From NCBI GenBank assembly GCA_905221605.1, contig CAJNDS010002438.1, positions 26,001-90,000 on the forward strand: a DNA stretch of 64,000 nucleotides, in the 5' to 3' direction. Source of the stretch: Symbiodinium natans (taxonomy: Eukaryota; Sar; Dinophyceae; Suessiales; Symbiodiniaceae). Below are positions 1 to 10,311 of this stretch, one piece after another. The position numbers and the translations under genes are program-made. Position 1 is the stretch's first letter; the number at the start of each line of letters is the position of its first letter. The notes under the pieces were generated by a model. The model ran no database searches, was not told the origin of the DNA, and worked only from the letters and a program-made list of their open reading frames with translations.

Positions 1-1979
1 CAATTCAGCGAATCAAGGCTGGGGCAATTCATTTTGGAGGAAGAAGGTGGTTGAGCGAGCATAGCACGAATGTCATCGTTGAAATCAACCAACTGCTGCT
101 TCGTAGGGGTTCGGTAACGAACAGCTGGGGGGGCAGGGCAAAAGGGCTTCGCCTTCAGCTTGAACTGGACCTCAGCCAAAAGCAGCTTATGGTCTGTGTC
201 AACCGCATGAATGTAAGTAGAGGAAATGTTCTTGATTGCGTTTCTCCATTTGTGGTTAACTAGAATGAAATCCATTTGCGCGTATTTATGCAATTGCCAC
301 GGCGGTTCCCATTTCTTAACGCCTACCGCTCTGTAGGTTACGAGTTGCTCTTGTGGCTTCTGGAAGAAAGTGTTCGAAACAACCATGTTTCGCGACAGAC
401 AGAAATCCACCAATCTGCTGCGGTTGTTCACCTGCGCTGGCGAGAGGGAGTCTAGATCGGCCCAGGATGCTCCTAGTGTATGTGGCCCAATAGCCGTGCT
501 TTCATGTGGTAAGGCTTTGATCAGTCTAGCATTGAAATCACCTAAAACTAGGCGGGGTGAGAAAGCATAGTGTTCATCCATTAGGGACTCAAGCTCCACG
601 TAATGACGATCTGCTGCTGTGTGATCTACGTGACATGCCTGAGGCACATATGTCGAAACAATGTCTAGGCAACCGGCATGCATATGAAGTGTCATCATGA
701 TATTCCTGGCGCTGACCTGTTTTATATCTTTCACATATTTTTGCAACTTCTTTCGATACACAATTCCGACACCTAAGTGTTCAATTGCAGCACGGAATGT
801 TCTGTTGTGTTCAGGAGTTCTGGAGGCTCTGCCAGAGCGTTTCAACTCCTCTGCTTTATTACGATTGTCGTCACTAACACCGCTTGACCAAATCATGACG
901 AAGTCATCGTGAATCTCCTTAGAGTTGCTATTGATTTTTGTTTCTTGAAGACACAATATGTCAATGTTGTGTTTTGTCATCAGGTGAATCACTCTTTCGC
1001 GTTTAGAAATAGATGAGAGACCGCGACAGTTGAGAGAGGCAACGCGAAGGTCGATTGGATATCTCCCTAAAAGTACCGTATCTTGGTACTCAGAACTTTC
1101 ACTACCAACAAGCGCGGATACTTCAGACATAGGAGGAAGTGTTTCAGTTTCGCACTCACTGTTACGACGAGCGGGTAAGAGGTGTGTTGCGTTCGTCGGA
1201 TCTTGGGCAATGAAAGCAGGCAACTGGCGTGCCAAGCCGATGGCCTGCGACCTGATACGTCGGAAGAGTTGTCTCTGAAATCTTTTCTTGCACGCTCTGT
1301 TCGCTCTTCTTGTTATTCTGGCATTCTCACTTCTGCATTTTCTGTGATTGGTGATATTTCTTTCATTTTGTGTGCTGTCTCGTAGCGGTTTACAACTCTC
1401 TTTCATACTAGAACATGTCTGTGAAAGGTGGGGGGGGTTCGGAGCATGTTTGTTACCGCTGTCTTTGACAGGAGTCAAAGCGCGGCTTTCCCGCATCGCC
1501 ACGGGGCGGCCTGCAAACGCTGTACGTTGATGTTCGTAATATTCCTCATGAGCCTGCGTATGCAAAGATAGGTTATGAAAACTCAGTTTCGCCGAACATC
1601 GTCGGTGAGAATACCCAGAGATTACCTCGAGAGGCCCGAAGGCCTTGCGGTCAGGACCGCGACGTCTGTCCAGCTTGTCTGAACATACTGAATGAGAGTA
1701 CCCAGATATTACCTCGAGAGGCCCGCAGGCCTTGCGGCAATGACCGCGTTGTGAAGTCAGGCTCTGGCATAGCGCAGGGTTGGGACTGAACCATTTTGGA
1801 CGACGCGGCTTTGAGCGCCCTGAGCTTTGAAAAGTCATTGATGAATCAGCATTTAACCGGGAGGGGTTCCACGAACGGTGCTGCGGGATATTAAAAACCT
1901 CAGGGCTATGCCTGGCATGGTGAAACAGAAATGGGGTATCAGGGGCCTTGAAAAGGCTCTCAGGTGGGGACCGCGAACT
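1..1979 (-). CDS. LINE retroposon, EEP endonuclease region (partial)
   Basis: The minus strand is open for 659 codons from just after a TGA at 1982-1980 to the left edge, so the gene is cut there. The C-terminal half is an endonuclease/exonuclease/phosphatase domain of the kind that nicks target DNA in LINE elements. Visible motifs in order: SLNCRG (about 1021-1046), the metal-binding glutamate in LQETK (about 939-953), GDFNAR (GDFN at 531-542), QMDFILVN, and TDHKLL with the catalytic Asp-His pair at 189-194. The N-terminal part is basic and Ser/Arg-rich and holds a 29-codon tandem duplication. The reverse transcriptase expected after the EEP domain would lie outside the window. The frame is the same as that of the upstream ORF ending at 1980, so the two are probably one polyprotein interrupted by a nonsense codon, or two ORFs joined by readthrough. 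The family assignment is confident; activity is unknown. Confidence 0.88.
1575..1748 (-). repeat. 29-codon in-frame tandem duplication in the LINE ORF
   Basis: Two adjacent 87-bp units (1748-1662 and 1661-1575 in sense order) both encode RG-x-x-RKA-x-GPLEVISGYSH followed by a CS-x-KL tail. They differ at several codons but keep the frame. This lies between the ORF1-like part and the EEP domain. Confidence 0.85.
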
Positions 1980-3086
1980 TCACAAGGTTTGGACTGCAAA
2001 GGGGAGGAGGGCACGTCTTGTCGTTGTAGTCCACAAGGTTTTCCACGCGTCCCAGTGATTGTCTTTGTCGGAGACAAGTCTTGCATTCAAAGCGAATGGA
2101 AACTTGGAGTACCTTGCATGCGAAGTGTGAGTCCAAGGTAGGGGTCCGGCTTCTTTGTCTTGCGTCGACGGCGGCATTCCTGCTTTTCCTTTCCCCTTTC
2201 CTTTTTGCTTGTTGCCACCATTGAGGATCTCATTGAAGTTGGTCTCGTAGATCTTTGAGAAGGCGTCGGTGTCTGGAATGTGCTTCTCGCTCATGTAGAT
2301 GGTCACTACACTGTCTTCGGGCGAGTAATGGATCCAGATGATGTATTCTCCGGAGTCTTTCTGGGTGAGTGTAAGTTCTCTCCAGTTGTGTTTGAACTCG
2401 ACGCTGGATATCTCGAGCGCCTTCATCGCAATCTTGAGGGGCAAACCGGTAAGTCTGTCCCAAAGGCTGATTTGTGGCTGTACTTTCAGATGCTTGGCTG
2501 CGGATGTGGGTGGGCCTAGGTAGGTTCCGAACGTCTTGACGACACGATCCCAATCCTGCTCTTCCTTGTCTCTGATGTAGAAGTGTTCTTGGAGCTTGTC
2601 CGTAACTGCATGTTTCTTGGTGTAGTCAAAGAGTTTGCTTCTCTGCCATGGCTGGGTGACTGTAACGACCGTAATTGGGGAAAGAGCATCTCCACGTGTC
2701 TGATGACTGAATGTCCAGTCCTTGTAGTACTGGCTTGTGATTCCAGCTTTTTTCGCCAACTCTTTTACCCATCTTTCTCTGCTATCTGTCTGGGCTTCCA
2801 ACTGGTGACCTTGTACTTCGAGATCATCTGGGTTTGCAGTAAACATAGACCAACCACCGATGACGATTTCTTTGCGAGCTTTTTCACGCAGCATGTCCGC
2901 ATGTTGCGCGAGCAAGTAGGCAGATTGAACCTTCAGTGCTTGGAGCTCTGCGAGGATATCCTGTGCCTGTTCTTTCTCTTTGCGGTTCTCATCTTCCTTC
3001 ACGTCCATACTTTCGTCTTCTCCAAGTCTGAGTTTTCTAGATACAGGTTCTGGTGTCAAACCTGTGGGTTCATGCTTTGCTTTCAT
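1980..3086 (-). CDS. LINE ORF1-like protein (368 codons)
   Basis: This open frame starts with a true ATG at 3086 and ends at TGA 1982-1980. Residues 25-75 are charged and look coiled-coil forming (repeated E, K, Q and L). The middle is globular with many Trp residues (WTFSHQ, WDRVVKTFG, IIWIHYSPEDS). Residues about 292-302 form a basic KGKGKGKAG linker. No zinc knuckle or RRM is obvious. Its position directly before, and in frame with, a LINE EEP endonuclease makes an ORF1/RNA-binding role likely by inference. A TTTAGGG array lies about 60 bp upstream of the ATG. The terminal TGA may be a nonsense mutation in a dying copy, since the frame stays open for 659 more codons. Confidence 0.7.
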   Translation of the reverse strand: MKAKHEPTGLTPEPVSRKLRLGEDESMDVKEDENRKEKEQAQDILAELQALKVQSAYLLAQHADMLREKARKEIVIGGWSMFTANPDDLEVQGHQLEAQTDSRERWVKELAKKAGITSQYYKDWTFSHQTRGDALSPITVVTVTQPWQRSKLFDYTKKHAVTDKLQEHFYIRDKEEQDWDRVVKTFGTYLGPPTSAAKHLKVQPQISLWDRLTGLPLKIAMKALEISSVEFKHNWRELTLTQKDSGEYIIWIHYSPEDSVVTIYMSEKHIPDTDAFSKIYETNFNEILNGGNKQKGKGKGKAGMPPSTQDKEAGPLPWTHTSHARYSKFPFALNARLVSDKDNHWDAWKTLWTTTTRRALLPFAVQTL

Positions 3087-3763
3087 GGCGCGCTCGCGAG
3101 GAAATGGAGAGAAACGAGGGGGGACAACAGCGTTTTCGAACCCAAGATGCTAGGGTTTAGGGTTTAGGTCTAAGAATCCACACAAACAGGTGCAGGAACC
3201 GCCCCCAAGCTGGCCACTTGACGGAAGGCAAATGTTCGGGTCATCCGAGGCAGAAGCGGACAACTCTTGCTTTTCAAGTAGACTAGAAGCAGAGGGCCCA
3301 CGCTGCTGAGGATCAATCAAGCCCTAAACCCTAAACCCTAAACCCTACACCCTAAATCAAGTGGCAGCTGGACGAAATGACGGCCACATATCCGCTCTAA
3401 GCATACAAGCATTTCTATCCGGGCGCCTGCACAATTGTTCAAGCACTCTGTGTGCTTGTGTGGGCGCATCATGACGCATCAACAGAGGCTCTCCCAGCGG
3501 AGATCTTCTGATTGCGGCACCATGACAATTACCATGCACCTGTCTTTCTCGTGCCTTTAGGAACGTCAACGAGTGGTGTTTTTTTTGCGGATCCATGCTA
3601 GCACTTTGGACTTTCCCTGAATGTCGCCTGCAGGGTTTCGTGTTTAGGTTTTGTTTTGCCACCCGCCCAGCACTCACGTGTACCGCGGGAACCCCTTCAG
3701 GGGGATCTCACTAGTCGAAAATGTTTATAGGGTTTAAGGGCCACAACAGAAAGTCCCCGCCTG
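3087..3763. repeat. Intergenic; interstitial telomeric repeats
   Basis: No gene is visible. Short TTTAGGG arrays lie at about 3148-3170 and, as CCCTAAA, at about 3325-3357. At about 3650-3675 there is a copy of the recurring array-associated motif TTTTGCCACCCGCC. Confidence 0.6.
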
Positions 3764-6700
3764 CAAGCGCCTTCAAGCCCTTGATGGAGCGGTAGATACG
3801 CAGCAGCCGGCAGATGCGAAGCATCTTCGCGATTCCGAGTCCCCCAGACCCGGGCACGGTGATGCTCACCTGGACCCCAAGATTGTTGGGGTTAGGGTTT
3901 AGGGTTTAGGGTTTATAGGGTATAGGGTATAGGGTATAGGGTTTAGGGTCCAGGGGCTTATAGGGTTTATCCAAAACCCACCTTGGTTTCTTTTTGCCAC
4001 CTGCCTCGCTAACCTCTCGGACACACTGCAGGGCATGCTTGGTATAATTTTTTTGCCACCCGCCTAGCTGAAGTATGGTTTAGGGTTTAGGGTTTACGCC
4101 GCGCGGTCTCTATATCTGAGCAGCTGAGCGCCAGGATTTAGGGTTTAGGGTTTCGGGAAATGGGACCATGTTTGTCCAAGCAAGTGTATTCTTAGGATAG
4201 GAACATCTGTTGGCCAGCTCATGCGCCTCAACTGGGAGTTTGCTCGGTTTAGGGTTTGGGGTTTGGGGTTTAGGGTTTAGGGTGTAGGTTTAGGGTCTAG
4301 GGCTTAGGGTGTAGGGCTTCAGTCCGTGAAGCCTGCAGTGGGACCACTGCTGCTCGAAAACCTGCCCAACACACATATGCGGATGCCTCCAACTTCTTCT
4401 GGAGATGTTCTGCTCAGAAAATCATTTTGGAACATTGCTCCAGCAACCCATATGGTCACTTCTGTAAAAATATGGCCCCTTTGGGTCCTTACTAAGGCGG
4501 GCCCCGAATGTTGAGGGCACCCCCCAAAAAAAGGGACAATCACTTTGGGAACTGCCCATACGTAAGTGCCGCCGGCAGGCAACAACGTCCGCAACACTGA
4601 GGGTCACCAAGGTGTAGTCATAGACATTCCACGCATCCTCGGGAGGCCCCTAAACCCTAAACTCTAGACCTTGTCAACCCTAAACCCTAAAACAATGAAA
4701 CACTAACACCCTAAAGCCCTAAAAAAAACCTAAAAAAACCCTAAACAACCCTTAAAAAAAGAGCCCTAAAACCCCTAAACACCGCGTAAGACCCCTAAAA
4801 AGCCCCAAAACCCCCAAGAAGCCCTAAGCTTTCGGAGGGCTTCAGGATGCTCGGAAGACCCTCCAGGCCACTTGAAGACGATGGTGGTACTTTCAAGTGA
4901 TAGCTCTGGGTTGTACGCAAAAGGAGGGACCCCTAATGTAGTCCCCCAAATCATAGGATTCCCGTATAACAAGGACCCCAACAAGGCACCCCCCCTAACT
5001 TCGGAAACCCCCCAGACATTGTTGCTCATGCTGTTGCTGTTTTTTGCTGTCGTACTCCAAGAGCTTCAAGGAAATTCATGAAGCTGAGCTGACCCAGGTT
5101 TATCTTGGAGGGTTTAGGGTTTAGGGTTTAGGGCTTCGGCTCTCACACTCGCGCAAAGGCAGGCAAGGATTCGGTTCGAAGGTCCATCCTCTGGAAACTC
5201 ACTGGGATTCCCGCAACCACACGACGCTGAAATAGACAAAAGGTGTTACAAATCCTCGCAGGAACCCCATGCAATGTACAACGATCTTCGTGGCTCTCAC
5301 ACAGCAACGTTGTCCGTGTGTCTACTATGTCCCCGGCAACTAACAATCGCAGGGAGGCTTTAGGGTTTAGGGACTGACTTGGTTTCCTTCCGGAACGGAG
5401 CTCCAGCCAAAAAAAACTTTTCCCCATTGGACCCGTGCTTAAAGCAGACAATCACAGATCGACTTAGGCCGCCACACACGCACAAGAGGCAAACCAGCGA
5501 GCACAAGTTAAAGCATACCCTAACCCTAAACCCTATTTAAACCCTGCACCCTAAACCCTTTTGCACAGCAAGAATAGGAACAAGCATGCAATCTGCCAAA
5601 CTCATGTGTTCCTGCCACCTTTGACGGCGTGCGGTGGCCGGAAGAGTGCTGACATGGTGCTGCATCCCTAGACCCTAAACCCTAAACCCTAATTGAGTTT
5701 TTTTTGTTTCATTGTGTGGGGTGTTGTAATGGCATGGGTATCCTATGCGGGCCTACCCGTCAGCTCATGTTTAGTAGGCGCGCGGCCTACGCGCGGAGTA
5801 TGTTGTTGACGTGTGCCTACGCGGACCTACGTTGCAAGCATAGACAACCTACGCGGACCTACGCGCCCATATGCGCCCATACTGCATGGACTTGCCTACG
5901 CGGACCCTACGCAAACCTACGCCCTGCAGGCAAAATGCTACGCGGCCGACTTTCAATGATCGCGTCTCTACGTAGCCTTGCCCCTAGAAAAAAAACGCTG
6001 CTCAATTAAACCCTGCACCACTTCATGCAGCCAAGCTTCAAGAAAGTAGTCAAATCCCAGCTGGTGAACCCGCAACAGGGCCTCCACCCCGAAGAACACG
6101 GCAAACAAGGCCTCCAAGGCAAACCAATACGATCGGGCCTCGGATCGGCGGATGCGCTCTTTCAAAACTGCACGTATTCACAATATGATAATTCTAGACT
6201 GGTCTTATCGTATAATGCTGGCAAACTATAACGCTAGTACTAGGATGGTAGAGTTGCTATAATTGCCAGACGCGCTATACTACTCGAATGTAATACGTCA
6301 ATACCCGAATACTGTAATACTCGAATACTCTAATACTATGACTATACTGAAAAGACTATACTACTATATAAGTATAAGACTATAACAGTTTCATGTCTGG
6401 TTATCTTGCTTGTCCGACCAGCAAGGGAGAAAAGTAAAACTTTATTTTTCCTACTAAATAAGGAAGCCCAAAAAGCTTAAAGTTCAACTAGTGGCCAAGT
6501 AAGTTATAGTCTAACTCTACTGAAAAGACTACATTGCTAGATAGCCATAAGACTATAACCGTTTCATATCTGTTTAGGGTTTAGGGTTTAGGGTTTAGGG
6601 TTTAGGGTTTAGGGTCTTTAAATGAGACCCTAACCAAGCACCTCATCATCAAGAAAGCGAGCCCCTCGCCTCCAGGTCCCGGCTTCGCTGCATGTCTACC

Positions 6701-7545
6701 TCAATCCCGATGACCACCTGGGTGCGTCGGAAATTGTGAACTGCAGGGTTTAGGGTTTAGGGTTTTTGCCAACCCCCCCCCCCCCCCCCCCCGCAGACAA
6801 GCCACACTGCAGGGCAACATTTCGGGTAGTGTTTAGGGTTTATGCAGCGCTATCTCTGAAGAGCAGCAATCTGAGCGCGAGACGAAAAGCCCGATGCACG
6901 GTTTTAGGGTGTAGTTTTTTTAAACCCCCCTCTAAGCCCATCTAGCCACAGCACAGCGGGAGGGCTGGGGCTTAGGGGATAAACTTGCAAACCAAAACTG
7001 CCAATTGAGTTGCAGTATGGCACCTTCTTAAGAAAGCTGTCGAAACGACGACAGCTTTCTTTCCTGAGTCAACTCGGCTTTCGTGAGGTGGGGGGGAAAA
7101 AATTCTTTGCACTCCATTCATCAACCTGACAGAGCAGATCAACCAAAAACTCCAGCCCAAAGAGAACAACGGCAAATGGTTGGGTTTGGATGACTTCTGA
7201 CCCAGTGGCAGTGTTGCACAGTATCATGACCAGCACAAGCAGGTTGAAGCCCGCGGAAGAGGCTGGATGCTTCCTGAGCTCACCATCTCTCCCAAATGCT
7301 TAGGGCACAAGGCTGCAAGCAAATATCATGCTCGTCATGACGCTACCTTGGTCGCCACAGCGACCCGACATTTTCCACATACCCTCATAAAGGCTGGTAA
7401 AGGCCGGCGCGGTTTCGGAGAAATCGAGGAAACGACCCAAGATTTGTTTGGAGAGCATTTGGGCCCAAAGATCATCATCGTGGCAGAACCCATGGGAATA
7501 GTGCAGACCAGGATGCCTCTGCGCAATGACCTGCTCTCCTTAGGA
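3764..7545 (-). CDS. Voltage-gated cation channel exons (S1-S4, possible pore)
   Basis: Exons of an ion-transport-family channel are dispersed through repeats. In sense order: an exon at about 7545-7270 with RFLDFSETAPAFTSLYEGM, resembling a pore helix (weak); about 7190-7130 with FAVVLFGLEFLVDLL; about 6165-6025 with SYWFALEALFAVFFGVEALL then GFDYF, typical of S1-S2; 4637-4562 with DAWNVYDYTLVTLSVADVV, the S2-S3 loop and S3; 4437 to about 4325 (SPEEVGGIRICVLG); and 3869-3764 with IAKMLRICRLLRIYRSIKGL, an S4 voltage sensor with arginines every third residue. S3 follows acceptor AG 4639-4638 and ends at GTATGG. S4 follows CAG at 3870. The gene would carry Ca2+ or Na+ across a membrane on depolarisation (family knowledge). 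Ends are not resolved, and it could be decayed. Confidence 0.6.
3880..4318. repeat. TTTAGGG arrays and associated motifs in a channel intron region
   Basis: Arrays lie at about 3889-3960, 4078-4093, 4137-4153 and 4247-4318, with variants TATAGGG and TTTGGGG. Between them are two copies of TTTTTGCCACCYGCCT (about 3991 and 4051) and a GCGCGGTCTCTATATCTGAG motif (about 4098-4118) that recur next to other arrays in the window. Confidence 0.75.
4438..4561 (-). mobile_element. TIR element family H forming a channel intron
   Basis: In sense the intron reads GTATGGGCAGTTCCC to GTGACCATATGGGTTGCTGGAG. Its ends are imperfect inverted repeats (TATGGGCAGTTC and GAAGTGACCATA). The flanking exons join in frame (codon split 1+2), giving CRRHL-P-MFQNDF. 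A second copy lies at 25831-25925. Confidence 0.6.
4640..5140. repeat. Degenerate CCCTAAA block and a family A element
   Basis: Positions 4649-4830 are a decayed CCCTAAA/CCCCTAAA tract. About 4914-5010 is a family A element in reverse orientation, recognised by GGACCCCTAAT, CATAGGATTCCC, AAGGACCCCAACAAGGCACC and CGGAAACCCCCC. A short TTTAGGG array follows at 5110-5133. Confidence 0.6.
5141..6000. other. No recognisable gene; short arrays
   Basis: TTTAGGG/CCCTAAA arrays occur at about 5358, 5516-5558 and 5668-5692. Positions 5755-5950 hold a degenerate tract rich in CCTACGCGGACCTACG-like words, about ten imperfect copies. Nothing else is assignable. Confidence 0.5.
6347..6620. mobile_element. 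Family D element inserted within a diverged direct repeat, plus a telomeric array
   Basis: A family D element occupies 6405-6502, flanked by GTTAT on both sides (6400-6404 and 6503-6507), a 5-bp target duplication. It sits between two diverged copies of a CTGAAAAGACTA...GACTATAAC-GTTTCAT unit (about 6347-6403 and 6519-6575). A six-unit TTTAGGG array follows (6574-6615). Confidence 0.7.
6746..6990. repeat. TTTAGGG array, poly-C tract and array-associated motifs
   Basis: An array at 6746-6766 is followed by TTTTTGCCA, an 18-base C run (about 6773-6791), then CCACACTGCAGGG and CAGCGCTATCTCTGA. These motifs recur beside other arrays. Confidence 0.65.
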
Positions 7546-7599
7546 AGTATCCGCGGGTAGGGAGAGTTGGGCAACAACTGGGAGCTTCTCAACATCTTG

Positions 7600-8480
7600 A
7601 ACTCTCCTTCTACAATCCCAAGCTTAAATAGTAGAATGTCTTAGAAGGACCCCAAAAAAGACCGCTGAATTTCAGAAACTCCAGGTCGAAACGCAGACTC
7701 CAAGAGAGCAAGACAAGAAGCGAGAAACCGACTATGGGAAGATAACAGTAGGTGTCTAAATCCACTAGCTACACATTTCTTCAAGCGTCATGCCCTGGGT
7801 AGAATGATGTTGTATGTTGGGTTTGAAGTTGGTTCTATCGTTTCATCCCCAACATGAACCAACTGCGCCCAGTGGCACCACCATGCCCGGGTGGGCTATG
7901 GCCCATATAATCCCTCTGAAAGGCACTTTTGTATAAGGTTGCTTCTGGAGATCATACGGCCTAGTAGACCTGATCTTTGATAGCCCATCCTGGCATTCAA
8001 ATGCCTTCTGAGGGGCGCCATCGGACTTGGAGCTGCTGAAAGACGGTCGGCACCAGCTTAATCTGCGGTCGGTGACCTAGACTCTGCGTTCGTTATCGCT
8101 GGCTGGCTCTTCGTAGAGAATGAGGGAATGAGGCCCCGATATATACCCTTTACGGGATTATATAGACCCTCATTCCCTCATTCCCTACTAAGAACCAGGG
8201 GTATCAAGCATGGGCCCGAAGAAAAGCCGCAGAAGGCATCCAGGATATTCCAGGATGGAAGGATAATTCACCACAACATCACGCCCCATGAAATGAGTAG
8301 TATTCTAGCATCTGCCACACCGACCTCTTTGCCACCAACAGCTGAATATCATGTGAAGTCGTCCCCATGAAAGTGCTCAAAATGAATCATCTTCAGCTCC
8401 TTGTCACTTAATGGGCCTCACGCATCTTGAATCGTTGGCTGAGTGCACTGTGAAGAGAAGTGGGCTGCACCTGGCCTTAC
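7600..8480. other. No confident gene; one short inverted-repeat element
   Basis: Positions 8112-8190 form a hairpin: GTAGAGAATGAGGGAATGAGG on the left and its near-complement ending CCTCATTCCCTCATTCCCTAC on the right, about 79 bp in all. The rest has no codon pattern I could support. Confidence 0.5.
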
Positions 8481-8482
8481 CC

Positions 8483-8600
8483 TGCCGATAAGTTGCTGTA
8501 AGGCTTCCCCTTCTTCTTCTGGAGTAGCATGGAGGCCACGTCTGCCGCCTTGGTGGCACAAAAGGCTTCAGGAAGCACGAGGTCTGCTAAGCTGAGCCTA
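8483..8600 (-). CDS. Exon of an unrecognised gene
   Basis: The minus strand reads SLADLVLPEAFCATKAADVA then SMLLQKKKGKPYSNLSA and ends at a GGTAAGG donor. Nothing else of the gene was placed. CCCTAAA arrays (8616-8671) lie just upstream in sense. Function unknown. Confidence 0.45.
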
Positions 8601-9217
8601 AACTACTATAGGACCTGAAACCCTAAACCCTAAACCCTATAAAACCCAAACCCCAGACCCTAAACCCTAACGATTCGGGGGTTCCAAGGCGATGTCGAGG
8701 TGCTTGGCGGTGCTGCGCGGCGCCTCCTCGTAAGCCGCCGCCGCCATCACTCTTGAGCCATATATAGCTACCTGACCCGTTTGCGGGTGCAAAAGGCCTC
8801 ACAGGGCAACATAGCCTGCGCAAAACCCAATCCCAGTCTACCACGCTGACGGGGGCCGGGGGTTTAGTTGTTTTTTGGCCACCTGCCTAGCTGAGACTCA
8901 TGACGCATGGCAGGGCACTGCGTGAAAAAAACAACTTGACCTGCAATGTTCAGCAGGAACATGTTCGGTAACATCCTGACCCGAGTTCAGACTTGACACA
9001 GACACAAGCTCCCCCATCGCAACCCGTTCACGCTCTTCATCAACCCTCGAAACCCGACACAAAGGGAACTCCTCCAAGTGGACCAGCTAGGTATCAAAGG
9101 TCCCTGAGTTCAAGTTTATTAGGGGTTTAGGGGTTTAGGGCTTAGGGCGCAGCACCCACTATTCAAGCCGATGCACAGCTCATGTGCGAGCAGCATACAC
9201 AGCCCCAGAAAATCAAT

Positions 9218-9362
9218 GGGGGTTTCCTTTTTTAGGGCTTGCCTTACTACATTATATTTCATTATATTATATTCTATTCTATTGTATTTCTTTTTTATGA
9301 AGGAATCCTACTATTTTGGGGGGGGGGTCTATAGTCCGGGGCCCTTCTTTTTGTAAACCCCC
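9218..9362. mobile_element. Family A element (long copy)
   Basis: It starts GGGGGTTTCC and ends TTGTAAACCCCC, with the family core GGAATCCTACTATTTTGGGG. An internal AT-rich stretch makes it longer than its relatives. Confidence 0.6.
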
Positions 9363-9526
9363 AAGTAAGTGAAGGCTGCGAATCAACAAAAACGAAGCCT
9401 CGGTGTGCCCCCAAGCCCGCCTGTACCACATTGGCAATTTCCAGCTCTTACTCGCCCTGCCTATTGAGTCTCGGGCCCTAAACCCTAAAACCCTAACCCC
9501 TAAAAACCCACCTCTTTGCAGCCCAG

Positions 9527-10202
9527 ATCATCCCTGGCGGAATTCAACCCCAAGTCATCCGATATGTCCGAGGCGCCCATGATGCTTTCTTGCGAAGTGC
9601 GGCCGGGGAGCGTGCGGGAACTGGCGTCAGCGTTATGAGGGCTGAGAGTATTTGGGCGGCTTTCTTGGAGTCCACAGTGGTGAGCTTCAGATGCTTCAGC
9701 AATCAGTGCAATAGCGGCTTCTGTAGGAGTTGATCTTGGGCAACCGTTGGGACTGTTGGGTGTTGCTGCAAGGGTGTGTTTTTTCAGTAAAAAGCGAAAC
9801 GAATTCTCATACAGGGAGATTTAAGGCCCCGGTCATTGCCCATAACCCCCATGGGGCCCCCATAGCTCGACAGAATTGCAGACCTCGAGGCTCAAGCACT
9901 TTTTCGTCTGGGAATGTCTGGGCATGTCGGGCACAATTCGTCGTCGGGGTTCTCGCAAGGTAGAAGCTTCGGCGGTCTTCCAGAGGCTCGTGCGCCTGGT
10001 CGACATCATGTCTGGATCTGGAGAGCATGCGTACCGGGTCACTGTCTCACGCGGCATCGAAGGATTGCATGATGCCGCCCGTTCATGGGAGGGGATCAAA
10101 GACTTCACGCAGCCCATGGCCGAGAATAGCTCGCATGCTCGGAGAATCGGGCCGAGTCGGGCCCACGTTGTCCAGTGGATGCCACCCAGGATGGGCTACT
10201 AG
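9527..10202 (+). CDS. Two-exon gene fragment on the plus strand
   Basis: This is the only convincing plus-strand coding in the window. Exon 1 (9527-9679) follows the acceptor TTTGCAGCCCAG and encodes 51 codons including IIPGGIQPQVIRYVRGAHDA and VSVMRAESIWAAFLESTV, then GTGAGC. Exon 2 (about 9960-10202) reads VEASAVFQRLVRLVDIMSG, VTVSRGIEGLHDAARSWEG, and ends at a stop at 10200-10202. The acceptor of exon 2 is uncertain. A CCCTAAA array lies just before exon 1. I do not recognise the family. The strand is opposite to nearly all neighbours. Confidence 0.5.
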
Positions 10203-10311
10203 GCCCTACATCTCCCATAAACAGCCCTAGAAAGGCCCTTTGTTAAGGGGTATAGGGTCTAATGGCCCATCTTGGGCTGCACTACTGTGCTAAATGCGTG
10301 TCACTCGCATG

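Noticed and set aside
2583-3167. 194-codon plus-strand ORF
   Set aside because: It is the antisense of the LINE ORF1 region.
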